DNA from: Cynocephalus volans
Lineage: Eukaryota > Chordata > Mammalia > Dermoptera > Cynocephalidae
DNA: 64,000 nt
Assembly (NCBI RefSeq): GCF_027409185.1
Contig: NC_084462.1
Coordinates: 16,529,577 to 16,593,576, forward strand
Reading direction: 5' to 3'
Shown: piece after piece, positions 10,690 to 22,849 of the stretch
Position numbering within the stretch: the first letter of the stretch is position 1
How the letters are laid out: each line of letters starts with the position of its first letter
Notes under the pieces: model-generated
The model's database searches: none
Told to the model about the DNA's origin: nothing
The model's input: the letters and a program-made list of their open reading frames with translations, nothing else
Program-made: the position numbers and the translations under genes

Positions 10690-11730
10690 TTTTATAGTTT
10701 TGAATAGGTAAAAAGACACTTACCCAATCTGTCAGCCAAAAGGACAAAAAAAGGTTTTCCAGAGAAGTCCTGTTTCTCTCTCCGCCCCATCCATCCCCCC
10801 ACCATCAAAGGCAACTCTTATCAGTTTCTTGTTTATCCTTCCAGTCTTCCTTGTGCCAGTACAAACACAATAGACGTTTTTGTCTAACCTCCCTTTCTCA
10901 CACTGAAGGTAGAATATTACACACCCAGTTCTTCACCTTGTTTTTTTTGTTAACAGTGTAGCCCGGAAGTCCTTTTGTATGAGCGTACAGAAATCTTCTG
11001 CTTTCTTTTTTGACAACTGCATAGTATCCCAGCATATGGATGTGCTGGTTTACTGGCTACTCCCTCAAAAATGACAACTTGGTTGTTTCCAATCTGTTGC
11101 GATTACAGCTGATGTCATGATGACGATCCTCATACATGCCCATTTCACAGGTGAACAAGTGCATCTGTGGCACAGATTTTTACAAGTGGGATTTTTGGGT
11201 TCTCAGACAAATAAGGGCCAAGGTCACATGGAGGATGTTGCCAAATTCCCTGCAAGGGGCTCCACTGCTTTGTGCCCCCACCAGCAAAATATGCAAGAGC
11301 ATTGTGGTCTGATTTTTACTTCTTTTTGGCAGCTGGCCAGCACAGAGATTGTACCCTGGATCCTGGTGTTATCAGCACCATGCTGTAACCAACTGAGCTA
11401 ACAGCTGGCCGCTGGTTTGATTTTTAGATTTTGATAGGTGAGAAACAGAATTGCCAGGTCATTTATTATGAAGGGTTTTCTACATGTTTGTTATTTAGAT
11501 TTCTTTCTCTGTGAACTGTCTATTCAAATTCTTTCCCCTTCTTTGTTGGTCTTTTTCATTTGTATTTTTTAAGAGCCTTTTTATATGGTAGGGAGACAGC
11601 CTTTTGTGATATGAATTGTAAGTCTTTTTTTTCCTGGCATATCCTTTGCGTTGTGACTTTGCTTATGGAGATTTTTGCTTTAAGTCTTTTTGTGGTGTTT
11701 GGATTTTTAATCATGATTTTAAAAAAACCC
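10690..11730 (-). repeat. Old L1 (L1M type), antisense, split by a SINE
   Basis: Blocks such as TTGGTTGTTTCCAATCTGTTGC, ACAAGTGGGATTTTTGGG, CCCCCACCAGCAAAATATGCAAGAG and TGTGAACTGTCTATTC are the reverse complement of the ORF2 3' part of ancient L1s. No frame is open. The monomeric SINE at 11320-11412 was inserted later. Confidence 0.65.
11320..11412 (-). repeat. tRNA-Ile-like SINE, monomer
   Basis: The reverse complement carries the tRNA-like head (GTTAGCTCAGTTGGTTACAG) and a B-box-like GGATCC region. Its short A-rich end faces low coordinates. The duplication TGGTCTGATTTTTAC (11305-11319) and TGGTTTGATTTTTAG (11413-11427) has two mismatches in 15 bp and fixes both ends. Confidence 0.85.
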
Positions 11731-11907
11731 TTTTTTTTTTTTTTTTTTTTAAAAAAGATGACCGGTAAGGGGATCTTAACCCTTGACTTGGTGTTGTCAG
11801 CACCACGCTCAGCCAGTGAGCGAACCGGCCATCCCTATACGGGATCTGAACCCAGGGCCTTGGTGTTATCAGCACCGTACTCTCCCGAGTGAGCCACAGG
11901 CCGGCCC
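11731..11907 (-). repeat. tRNA-Ile-like SINE, dimer
   Basis: The T-run (11731-11750) is the A-tail on the minus strand. It is followed by GATGACCGGTAAGGGGATC and two units joined at ATCCCTATACGGGAT. The left-unit head (complement of CCACAGGCCGGCCC) ends at 11907. This is one of the better preserved dimers here. No clear target duplication was found. Confidence 0.85.
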
Positions 11908-13229
11908 GCTAGAAGACTGCAACCAAGTTAGAGAAATGACACTTATGAGAAACTAAATAATACCCATCCACTGAGACAGTCCTGCAAAGAGGGCTGCAAA
12001 CGGGACAGGTCTAACCCTGCATAGGAGGACACAGAATGTTGACAAGGACAAGGGGAAACACCTTTCAACTCCCAGGGGGCATATCACTCTGAAAACATCC
12101 TGGGGAGATGGGACAGTGTTGCTACTGCTGCCGTTGATTTGTTTATTGGCAGCTGCTCCTGGGGAGATTGTCACAAGCATCAGCATGACTGGTTGTCCTG
12201 GTGGGCAGGGCCAAGTGTGCTCATGTGAGGATGGGCCTTTCAGCTGGTCATTGCAGGAAGAGCTTTTGGGAGCGAGATGGTGCAGAAGGAAGCCCAAGTC
12301 CTCCACAGCCAGAGGCCACTGGGCTGCTTGCTAAATACTGAGCCAGGCCATGGTGCTGACTACACACGGAAGATCCACAGACTTCTTGGCACTTTCTCCT
12401 GTATTTCCCAGGATATACCCCGTAGGAGGTCTCCGTTACTCTCAGAGCCTGGGCGTGTCTCCTCCTCTACTCCGCACTCGGAGTGTGGATTTTATTAAGG
12501 CAGCACATTAGTTGTGAGAGAGGGACCCAGAGAGGTGGCAAGGGGCTCACCCTTCCATCCGAGTAGCTCTGGATGGGTTACCTCTCCATCTCTGTTCTCT
12601 ATCTGTGAGTGGAAGAGGAGATGGCTCCCCCCCACAGGGGCTGGCCCCCATCTGAGGATTACTGACAGGATTTTTGGGGCCAAGGGTACCCTAACCCCAT
12701 CTTGGGCCTGACTTTGCTGGGCCTGTACGTCCCTAGGGCAGCTATCAGCTGGGACTTTAAATGGGGCCGTGCTACCTCCATCCCTCTACACTGAGGCTGT
12801 CGGCCAATAGCCATTTATCACCATTTTTACATTGCTGTCATTCAAAATATAGCGAATAGTTCTCTTTACCCATTTCTTGGTCAAAAATGGGAAATTAAAA
12901 GACAGATTGGGTTGTAAGTCAGTGGGGAAAGCCAGGCATCCCTTCCTCGTTTGAGGGTCTCATCTACGCTGCAGAGTGTGTGGTGTGACCCCTGACTTGT
13001 CCCCAGCGCCCCAGCCTATTTCCCGCTTGTGATAAGACCGCACAACCTGTGACCTAGTTATAATCTCTAAAGCACTGTCACCAGCGAGCAAACTCTGACC
13101 GGACTTCCTCTACCTTGTGAGCTCCTCGGTAGACGTGGCTCCGCGCTGGGATCACCCCCAGAACGAGGGTGCGGGCGGCAGATCTCTGAAGCACGGATGA
13201 TGCCTCGATGACCAGACTGCGTGTGTGTG

Positions 13230-14330
13230 TGTGGCCTGTAGAATATGTGGCTCAGGACGCACCCGGAGCCCCTTCGCACTCGCCTGTCATCCCTCAGCCC
13301 CACCCTCGCTCACGAGCTGTGGGCGCGCCACGCCGTCCCTCTCGACACCTGCACACGCCTGACCACAGGAGCTGGCTCTTGCGCCTTTACAGGTGGGCGT
13401 CGCGGACCGCCGCTTTCATCACTGGGAGGGAAACGGAGGGGCGGGCCTACGCGTGGGCGTGGCCGGAGAGAGGCGTGGCAGGGGCGGGGACCGGCGAAGA
13501 GGCGGGGCCGGGGAATGAGATGGGGCGGGACGGAGGCGCGAGGGGCGTGGCGTCGGCGCGCGGCAGGGGCGGGGCCGGAGGGGGCGGGGCGGCGTGACGC
13601 GCGCCGACGCGCGATCCCGGAAGCGGTGTCAGATGCTGGGGAGCCGGGAGGGCGCGCTGGAGGCTGGCGGCGGGCGGCGGGGGGGGACTTGTTGTTCTTC
13701 GCGAAGTCGGAGCCCGAGCGCGAGGCGGAGGCGGCGACCGAGGCGGAGCGCCAGAGTGAGCGCGAGCGCCAGGAGAGCGCGTGCCCGCGAGGAGCCGCCG
13801 CGCGCGCCCGCGGCCCCCCGCACGACGCCAGGTGAGAAGCTGCCCGGGCGGGGTGGGGTGGGGTGGGGGGCGCGGGCCTGTCTGGCCGCTGAGTCCGGGA
13901 CACCTGGGACCCGCGGGGTCAGGGGGGCCGGGTCAGCGGGTGGCCAAGACCCCACCCGGCCCGCGAGGTCCGGCCCGCGCACTTGCCCCGGTGGGCCCCC
14001 GCCCCGACGGGCCGGGTGGGCCTCACCTGGTCCGGATGCGAATATACGGGGCCTCACGGTCGGGGCCGGGGAGCACTCTCGTCCCTGCACGTGCCGCCCG
14101 GTGCGGAGCCGGGACGCCCTGGCCCCACCCGGCACGGACCCCAGACCCCGGGAAGGGGCGGGGGAGAGGGGCGGAAGCGCGGGGGCGAAAGCGAGCCGCC
14201 ACGTGCAGGGGAGCGCGTGGTCAGGCACCCACTCGGGCGCGTGTGTTTACCTTGCCGCTTCCGCCCCGCGCGCTCTGTCTTTCCCGGGTGAAGCTCGGAA
14301 CCTGCCCCTCCTTACTTCCTACCCATGACA
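13230..14330 (+). promoter_or_regulatory. MAFK: CpG-island promoter of MAFK
   Basis: The segment is very rich in G+C and in CpG, in strong contrast to its flanks. Several GC boxes (GGGGCGGGG and relatives) lie between 13438 and 13595, just ahead of the inferred first exon. No TATA box was seen, typical of dispersed CpG-island initiation. The start site cannot be placed exactly from sequence alone. Several open frames on both strands here come from low stop-codon density and are not called as genes. Confidence 0.8.
13600..13831 (+). other. MAFK: MAFK exon 1 (5' noncoding)
   Basis: A strong donor, GCCAG followed by GTGAGAAGC, lies at 13831/13832 inside the CpG island. The next good acceptor upstream of the MAFK start codon is at 22770. 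An untranslated first exon joined over a long first intron is the known layout of small Maf genes. The exon start is an estimate; only the donor is supported directly. Confidence 0.6.
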
Positions 14331-17300
14331 GGCGTCGCTCCCGCCCAATGGCAGGGTCCACGCCGCTCCAGGAGGACGGGGAGGGGGTTAACCCGGTCCT
14401 CCCCAGAGGCGAGGGAGAAGGGCCTCGGTGACTGATGTCACTTTCTAATCAGCTGACCTGCCTGGGGTACCGGAAGGAAGGCCTTGATATGGAAGCTGTG
14501 GGTGGGGAAGGCGGCAGGTGACAGTCTTGGCGAATGTGTCACTTCCCCCAACCCCGACGGCCTGTCTCACTTTCCTCAAGTGTGGGTCGGGGGTAACTCT
14601 AAATGCATGACTGCTTCTGTGCCGCTGTCAAATTCAGAGAACAGGCAGTGTTTTAGTCTGCCTGCTTCTGGAGACCTTTTCCAGAGCCTGGGAGGTGGGG
14701 CAAGGAATCAGGAAAGGATCTGGAAAAGATGACCCTCATAATCATCTGGCCCTCGACATGGGTGGGTCTACCTTCTGTCTCCCTGTAGTATTCTCTCTCT
14801 GAGGCTGCCTGTTGTGGAGTCTTCAGCAGTGCAGAACTTGCCCGTGTTCATGGAGCAGTTCGTGTTGGGTTGCTGGCAGCTCTTGTGCACTCTGTATCTT
14901 ATGTTAATGATTATGCTGTTGCTTACTTTTCATGAAGCTCTTGTAGCCAAGGCAGAAATGAGATCCACCTAACAATTAATTCACCAATTGACCAACACAC
15001 AGCCATCCTTCTCTTGCTGGGTGCCTGGACTCAGGAAGCTCCTGAGACTCGCAGGACACGGTGTGATAGAAATCTGTGTGGTTTGGCTTTGGCACAGTCC
15101 TTCCCTTCCCTTCCCTTTGATTTACTGGGATGGGCTTTAGAATCCCTTTATTGGCGCTGATGAGGTTTTGCTGTGACAGCAACATCGCAAAGGGCATCCT
15201 GATAAAGTGCAGGCGTGTGCTGTGACGCCTCTGGAGCCAGCCTTCTCGAAGCCTGATGTTTTCAGGGACATGGAACTTTAAAAAAGGTGTTAGTCTAAGC
15301 AGATGGGTGGGTCTGGAAAGGTGTAGGTGGGCTGTGCAGGTGGGTGGGACATACCTACACCTATTGCATTGTGGGCAGCCAACACTTTTAATAAGAAGTT
15401 CTCTCCTGAGTAACCCAATAGGAATGTCTGAGTTTGACCTTGGTAGAGGGACTCAGCTTTTATAACCTAAAACTAGACCTCTCATTATTCCAAAATGAAA
15501 CGTTTATTAGAGCAAAAAACAAACCAGGCTTCTCTTCTGGAGCACATTTACCTTTCATACTTGACCCTAGCCTGGGCTTTGAGGGACTGGTTCCAAGTTC
15601 AGTGTTGCTTACTTTCCAGGTGGTTGCTAAGAATGAGAGTTAGATAGAGGGTACTTGGAGAAGTCAGCTTTTACTAAGGGTCGAAGCTTTCTATACGCCA
15701 GCTCTTTCCAGCACCCGTGAGGCTGCTGTTAAGATCATTTTCCAGACCATTCGTTGTCCACCGACGTGCACACTTTCACTCTTGGGGCTCCGTGATAGCT
15801 GGAGAGTTTGTTTACAATCTCAGGCCATCTAGACCTAGAAGAAGTTATGCCTGTTTCTGTCCTGGCTGTTTCTGAGTCTAAAGGTTTCTGGTGTGGACTT
15901 TCTGGATTTCAGGTCCAGTCCACACGGGAAATGGAAATCCGGCCAGCTGGGAGAATTCTCTGTGTGGCTGCTCCTCAGAGCAGTAAACAGTGACTCACCC
16001 TTTCTCTACTCCCCACCCTCCCTGTTCTCTACTAATGGAAGATGCATTGCTCCGGTATTTACTTTTGCTTTTTATAAGTCACAAACTCATCATGTTTCCG
16101 CTTTCTTTCAGTTTCAGGAAATTGAAAATGTCATTTTAAAATTGTAGAATTTTAGAGTAGGTAGAATTGAACGTGTGTGATCACACAGTCTGCCCTGACC
16201 ACCCATTTTAGGTGAGGAAACTGAAACCAGGAAGGTTTGCTCCTCTGGCTTGAGGTTGCAGAGTTGGTAACTGGGAGTCTGGTGCCTGGGGTCTGGTCCA
16301 GCGCCTGCCTGCTTTTCAGTGCTGCCTGTGTGGGTGTCCTGGGGAAGGATGGTGTGGGGATTTAGCTTGGAAGCTGCTCTCCCAAGCTCCCCTCTCCCTG
16401 CCCGAGTTCATGGCCCTCCAGTGCGGAGTTGGCACATCTATTTACAAAGCAGAACTTTCTCAATGCCACGGCACTCTGCAGGGAGTTGGGCGAGCCGGTG
16501 AGGTAAGATGCCACCCGTCCCTGTTTGCCAGGAGCTTACCATGCAGTGAGGAGGCTGACTTGTCCACAGAAAGATCTAGAACTAGGTCTTGGTAGAGGAC
16601 ACTTGCCTACAACAAAGAGGACAGGAGGAGGGCTTTCTGGAAGAAGAAGGGTTGGAGGGGGCAGGGACCATGTGCCCAGTGTAGGAGACTATCAGAAGCT
16701 ACAGGTGGAGGCCTGAAATTGCAACAGGAGGCTAGGAGAGGGGGCTCAGGAGGGACCCCAAGATCAGTGTCAGGGGGTCCTGTTCATTCAAAACTGTGGT
16801 CCAGACAGGAGAAGCTGGGGGCCTGAGCCAGGGCAGGTGATGCAGTGACTTGATAAGGAAAAGAGATGAGGGACTGGGGGCTAGTCCATGGAATGATGCG
16901 GTGGGGGCAGGGTTGTCACCCCTGAGCTGGAGGGACAGGTGGGTGGAGGATGGGCATGTCTGGGCCATCACGGTTTTCCAGGGGACGTCCCTAGCTAGAC
17001 GTAGAGGTCGGGATCTGGTTGAAGCCTCAGGACAGGAGGGGAGAAAACAGAACCCTGAAGGGAAGCTGGAGGCAGAGGGATCACTCAAAGAGGCAGGAAA
17101 TGGGGAGGATGAGTGGTGGGAACGAGAGGGGCCACTGGAGGTGGTGTGGCATGGCATGTGGCTTTCTATCAGCCTTGCAGCTGCCTGAGTCACCTCTGGA
17201 TGTAGCCGGGATGACACAGCTTCCTTGGACTGCAAATGCAAGGTGACCAGACGTCCTCCAAGCCGGGCAGACAGTCATGGCTTGCCGGAGGGCAGCCAGC

Positions 17301-20300
17301 CAGGGCTGGGCTGCAGATTACTGTAGGCTGGTTGGGGGATGCTGAGTGGGGTGCTACAGGACACATCCTGCATGCTGAGGGCAGCCAGCTAGGGCTGGGA
17401 GGGGCAGGAGGGGTGGTCGGGAGCCTTCCTGGTCTAGGACCTCGTCTTCATAGGATGCATCCTCATTAGCTCATCTGAGGGACCAGCTGGGGCTGCAGTT
17501 GGTCAACATGTATCTATGTGACAAGTGTCTACTGGGAACCAGTGCTGTGTCGGCCCCACCCACCCTCTGGCCCACTGGGAGGCCACTCGGCTATGGGTCT
17601 CTTGTAAAAAGGTTCCCAGCCTCTAAGCAGAAGTAGCCACATCCTCAGCGGCTTCTGGTTTTGTGTGTTTGCATTTGTCAGAGTGAGTTGTTGAGGAGCA
17701 AGGGCAGTTGCTGCTTTGCTGCCTGGATTTTTGAACAGTTCTCTTGGACAGAACTGTCTTCCGTTCCTGTCTTCCTCCTGCCCCTCCTCCCTCTTCCTGT
17801 ATGAGACCTGTGTAGAATAGCAATGGAAATGGTACTCCCGCCTTGTCAGACTGGCCAGGAGGGCTAGAGGGAGCAGGGATGTGGAGTTGCAGTCACTTGT
17901 CCCCGCAGGGAACAAGGACAAGCTCCTTATGAGAGCCCACCGTGTGAGGCATCAGAGATTTGGCAATGAATGAGATAGGTGGTCTAGGTTAGTCATTTTA
18001 TCCAGGTAAGAATTAGAATGCTTTGAAACTGTGAAATCTTTTCTTCTAGATAATCTCATACCTAGGACTGTTTAGGGATGGGGGTCATTGCTCTCAGTTA
18101 GCCACCTTACCTTATTCATGGAGAAAATGTTCCCCCTGGGCCCTGAGCTGGGTCCTTCTCATCCTATGCCAGCGTGCTGAGAGACAGAGCATTGCTGGGG
18201 ATGTCCAAGGCTGTAAATCTCCCCCAGATGAGTGCTGTCAGAGCAGTGAGTGCCAGTGAATGTTTGCTAGGAGTTGAAAAGTAAAAAAATGATCCACTGG
18301 GATGAGATCGCTGTCCCTGGCTCACCTGTTTCCTGAAAGGGCAGTTTCTGGACTGTTGGACCAGGGCTACCTGCCCTGTCCTCCAGGATGCCAGGCATGG
18401 AATTCCCATCCTCTGTGACATGCTTTCCTGGGTGAAGGAGCCCTGCCCTGCTCTTGATGGGACCCGGGCCCTTTGGTCTCCGTCTTGGAAGAGGAGGGGC
18501 ATGGCAGCCCTGGCTCGGTAGTTTATTTGAAACTGCAGTCACTGGAGTTGACTCCATTTAAGGCTTCTGGTGTGTTTCATTTTCTTTTGGGGGAAATTAT
18601 TTTTCCTGTTGAATCTTGTTGAGGTGTATATCACCAGGAAATTTCAGACTTTGGGCTAAAAACCCAACCTCTTCAATTAGAAAAATAGTCACCTAAAAGG
18701 TATTCCAATTTATAGGTACTGACTGTGTGAACTTTCTTGACCAGCTGCTTCTTCAGGGATGTGGGAGGCAAGTGCTATAACTCTTACTTAGGTCAGTGAG
18801 CACGCAGCCGTGGAAGTTCAGACCCACTGTCCCAGGATCCCAGCCTCGGCATTGACTGCTGAACTTCCCTGGTGACTCAAGTGGTCAGATGTATGTGTGT
18901 AGCATTGCTGAAGTTTTGTTAGTTGATGGACGTAAGACAGCACCCAGAGCATCCTCATCGGAAGCTGCTGAAGAGGCATTTTTATGTGCTGGCCTGTGGC
19001 TGAGGCAGTTATGCTTGCATTGGGCCCACAGTAGAAGGGGGAGCCAACTTCATGGGGATTCCTGTCACCCGTGGGATGCTCTCCTGCCTGGCGTGACCTC
19101 CTAAGTCTTCAGTCTCTAGTCTCAGAAAGGAGTCCCTTCTCTGTGTGCCCTGGTGGTCACTAAGGCTGCCTAAGGTTTAACGGTTTACAAAATCCCTGTT
19201 AGAGCAGTTGTTGTTCTTAAATCAGTTGTGTTACAAACTCTTTTTCACACATATAAAACTCTTCTCCGAATCTCTTTCCAAAAGCAAGCCGTCATTTTCT
19301 TGCTTTTGATATTTGAAGTGAATTTAGCTGAATAATGCATGGCTTTATTTTGTGCATTTTGGGTAGAGGTAAGTGCTGCACGGTCCTATCCACTGAGCTC
19401 ACAAGAGAATCACCATACCTGGCCTGCCCTCTGCTCCTGACACCAGACTGAAGGGCAGGACCCTGACCTGCAGCCCATCTGGGCCCCAGAGTGGCTAGGG
19501 CTGTCCCTGCTACTCCACTTTTCACGGGAACAGACCACTGAGTTACTGGCCAGGTGGGACACCAGCCTCATCGTTGTAGGTTGCCTAGTTTCTCCTGATA
19601 GTTGGTCTAGGCTTCCTGGGTAGAGTGGGATCCCATGGCAGAAGCAGAGACCTGATCTGCCCGAGTTAGTGGTGGGCATATTTGAGCACATTGTTGTGGG
19701 CTGGCGTCTCTTGCCTGGGACCCCCACCTCCTTCAGCAGCGCAGGTCTCTAGTTCCTCAGAGGGGTCCTGCAAGTGTGCCCCTGAGCACTGGGGGCTTGA
19801 GAGGGGAGCCTCAGACGTGGTCTAGGAGCTCTAAGTCAGGGTTTCTCTCCCAGTGTCACCTGTTCCACCCAATCCTGGGACTTTTGGGAACTGGATGGAA
19901 CCTTAGGGTCCTTTGTTTTGATCCTCTCATTTTTCAGAGGAGGCAATGAAGACCCACAGAGAGAAGAGAGTTTACTTAGTCGTCCCCCAATGTTGTCATA
20001 TGCTGAACAAGGCATTTTGGGAGACAGTAACTATTACTGCAGCATTTGTACATATCCACTCAGTACTCCTATGTTATCATCTTGGAAACAGAGGGTCCAG
20101 GGGACTCCTAGGGGTTGCTCTTCTCCTGGTGGCCCGGCATCCCCGGAAGCCAAGTGAGGTTGCTGAGGTGGGCTCAGAGCGGGCAGATGCATTCTCAGTG
20201 CTGGGCTTCAGTCCAGCCAAGGGAGGGACCTGTGGTGGGGCTGTGGCCAGGTAACCTTGACTGCATGTAAGTAGTTGACGGACCCTTGTGGGGTCACACA

Positions 20301-22769
20301 CGGGGGCCAAGCCTCAGTCCTGTGTGCACCCTGGTCACTTCAGTGTCCCACCATAGTGCATCACAGGAGGCATCTCCTCAGTGGAAAGATACCTGCACTG
20401 GACTTTGCCCTTTGACACCCAGCTGAGCTCAGCAGGTCACCCTGGGTCTGGCCAGAGGGCCCTTCCACTGGGACCTTCCTTTTCCGCTTGGCTTTGCTGG
20501 CCAGGCGGTGGGCCCCAGGGTCCTTGCAGGGGTGGGAGGGGCCTTGGCTCTGTGGGAATGTGAGCTCCCAGCTCTGTAAACAGCTGGTGACTCACCGCAT
20601 AGCTATGTCACTGGCCGGCTCCAGCCCTGAGCACTGACGTGCTCTGGAGTGTGAGCTGGAAGGGTACCTCAGCGGCGCCTCCTCCCTCTCAACATGGAAA
20701 AGTTTCTCATGGCACTGCCAGCCACCTGGTTCCGCAAGTCCTTCATGGGTGGTGGGAGCCAGCTGGGGCCCGTGGATTTTCTAGTGTTGCTTTAACCCCA
20801 GCACAGAATGGGAGGGGTGGGCTCCCGGGGCACATGTTGGGTCCTTCCTGAATGACAGGGGTCAAGTCGCTATCGGAAAGCAGCTCTCTGCCCTCCCTGT
20901 TTGGGTTATCTGCATTGCTTTCGTCCTGTCTCAGGCACATGGATGTAACCATGGGGAGTGCTTGGTCCTCCCTGGCAGAGGAGCCTGGAGCCCACCTGAG
21001 GCCTTACCCATCCCCCCACCCCTGCCATCACTCTCTGCCTGTTGTCAGTGCCCGTGAGTGTGGCTGGCGTTGCCAGGGCAGCTGGGCTGAGACCCTGCCT
21101 TCCCTTTGCTGTCTTGTAGTGGAGGGTGGGTGGGCTGTGGAGGCAGGGCCCAGGTGCCCGCATCAGAAGTAGGGCTTAGAGGGTGGAGGGATTCAGGCCC
21201 ACTTGTCCCATGTCCCGGGCCTGCAGGGAGATCAACCCGCCTTGCCTAGCTCAGGTCAGATGGAGGACGCTTCCCTGCAGCCCATCCTCTGGTGCCCAAG
21301 GACCCCTTGCCTTCATGTTTCTCTGATGTTCCTTCTGCTCAGCTCATCTTGTCTGGCATTTGGAATGTGGGGGATGGGGACCCTGATCCCATAAGACATC
21401 AAGTGTCTTTCCCTTTCTCCAGCCCGCACTTGGCCCCTCTGCCCCTTCCCCAGTTGTTGGGGTGTGAATGGGTTTGTTTACTGCCTGACAACCTCGTGAT
21501 GTCTTCACACAGGCCTGACCTGAAGTCATGATTGCTTTTGGGCTTCTCCGTTTCCATGACGACCATCAGGGGTTGGCTACTTCCCAAGGTCGCCATGGCA
21601 ACTATCAGAGGGGAATCGTGCTTGGGATGCTTTGGCTGGGTTTTTCATGAATGATTAGAATGTGTGACACAATGCAGACTTGAAAATGAGAAGGGCGGGA
21701 GGTGGGGGCTGGCGGGCAGGCGGCGGGGACAACTCCCGCCAGACAGTCGATTAGCTTGGTGAGGCAGTGGCTCCCCACCTCTCGGGTTTCTGGACGCGGC
21801 CTCTGAACCTGCTGCCCGCTGGGAGCCCCCGCCCACCCTTTGGGCTGCAGGGTCATGGCGCATGGGGTAGCTTAGGTGGCGGTGGTGATGTCACAGCTGC
21901 AGTGCCCTTCACCACGGTAGGTATCTTGTGGGACTGCGGGGAGGGCGGGGCCGGGGAGAGGTGGCAGGTGCTCTACCCAGGTCCATCTTTGGGAGTGAGG
22001 CTTGGCAAGGGCAGGGGCTCCCCAAAAGCACCCTTCCTCTCTGGGTGCCAGGCTGGGTCTGGAGTAATAGGAGCTCCTGCCAGGGCAGGGACGCTGTCTG
22101 GTGGGGCCAACTGCACTCCTTAGGTGCTGGCAGAGCCTCTCTTGGGAGGTGGTTTTGCTACTTTGGTCTTTAAAATGTAGCACCTTGTGCCTCACTGGTG
22201 CACCTGCCTTGTTTGAGTTCAGGAGGGGCATCAGAACAGGAAGCAACAATTGCTAACACCTGCTCTTCACCCCCCAACGCTGGTGGCTCTAGAATAGGCC
22301 CCGGGGTGGGGGACAGCAGGTTACAGTGTGTGTCTGCTGGGCCCTGGGTGAGGGGGGAGCATCCTGGCCACTCTGGGCTGATGTTGGAGTGTGAGTGCTA
22401 TAGGCCAGGATGCCCCATCCCCTGCAAGAAGCCCCTTGGGGGGCCGAGCCCGTGGCGCACTCAGGAGAGTGCAGCGCTGGGAGCGCGGCGACGCTCCCGC
22501 CACGGGTTTGGATCCTATATAGGAATGGCCGGTGAACTCCCTGGCTGAGTACCGGTCACAAAAAAGACAGAAAAAAAAAAAAAAAAAAAAAAAAGAAGCC
22601 CCTGGGGACAGGTTGGGATATGACAGTGTCCTGTCTTGTTTTTGGGGCATTGTGACCAGGCAGCATGGGATGAGGAGCTGAGTCTCCTCGGAGCATCCCT
22701 GCAGCCAGTCTCGAGCCTGCCAGGGCCTAACCCACGCTTGCTTCTGTGTGCTCTTTTGTGTTTTTCTAG
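13832..22769 (+). other. MAFK: MAFK intron 1, no gene seen
   Basis: This is about 8.9 kb of mostly unique, moderately GC-rich DNA. The only clear interspersed repeat found is the GC-rich SINE at 22440-22592. Four TGACTCA/TGAGTCA sites occur at 15991, 17186, 18873 and 20588. No coding exon, RNA gene or long conserved-looking frame was recognised on either strand. Confidence 0.6.
22440..22592 (+). repeat. GC-rich tRNA-derived SINE variant, dimer-like
   Basis: The head GGGCCGAGCCCGTGGCGCAC differs from the common SINE type of this window, but the joint CCTATATAGGAATGGCCGGT is shared. The 3' unit is shortened, and the tail is CACAAAAAAGACAG followed by about 25 A. The duplication AAGAAGCCCC brackets the copy (from 22426 and from about 22593). 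It lies in MAFK intron 1, sense to the gene, 178 bases before exon 2. Confidence 0.8.
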
Positions 22770-22813
22770 TTACGATTTCCAAGTAGTTCTGTCCTGGTGA
22801 CTGTGCCCAGGTT

Positions 22814-22849
22814 ATGACGACTAATCCCAAACCGAACAAGGCATTAAAG
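22814..22849 (+). CDS. MAFK: MAFK coding exon 1 (codons 1-12)
   Basis: This encodes [12 protein letters not shown] and ends at the donor AAAG/GTAAGG in phase 0. The peptide matches the known MafK N-terminus. Confidence 0.93.

Noticed and set aside
13208-14431. Several long open frames on both strands (up to 244 codons)
   Set aside because: They lie in the CpG island, where stops are rare. They are Arg/Gly/Pro/Ala-rich, overlap each other on both strands and match no family.
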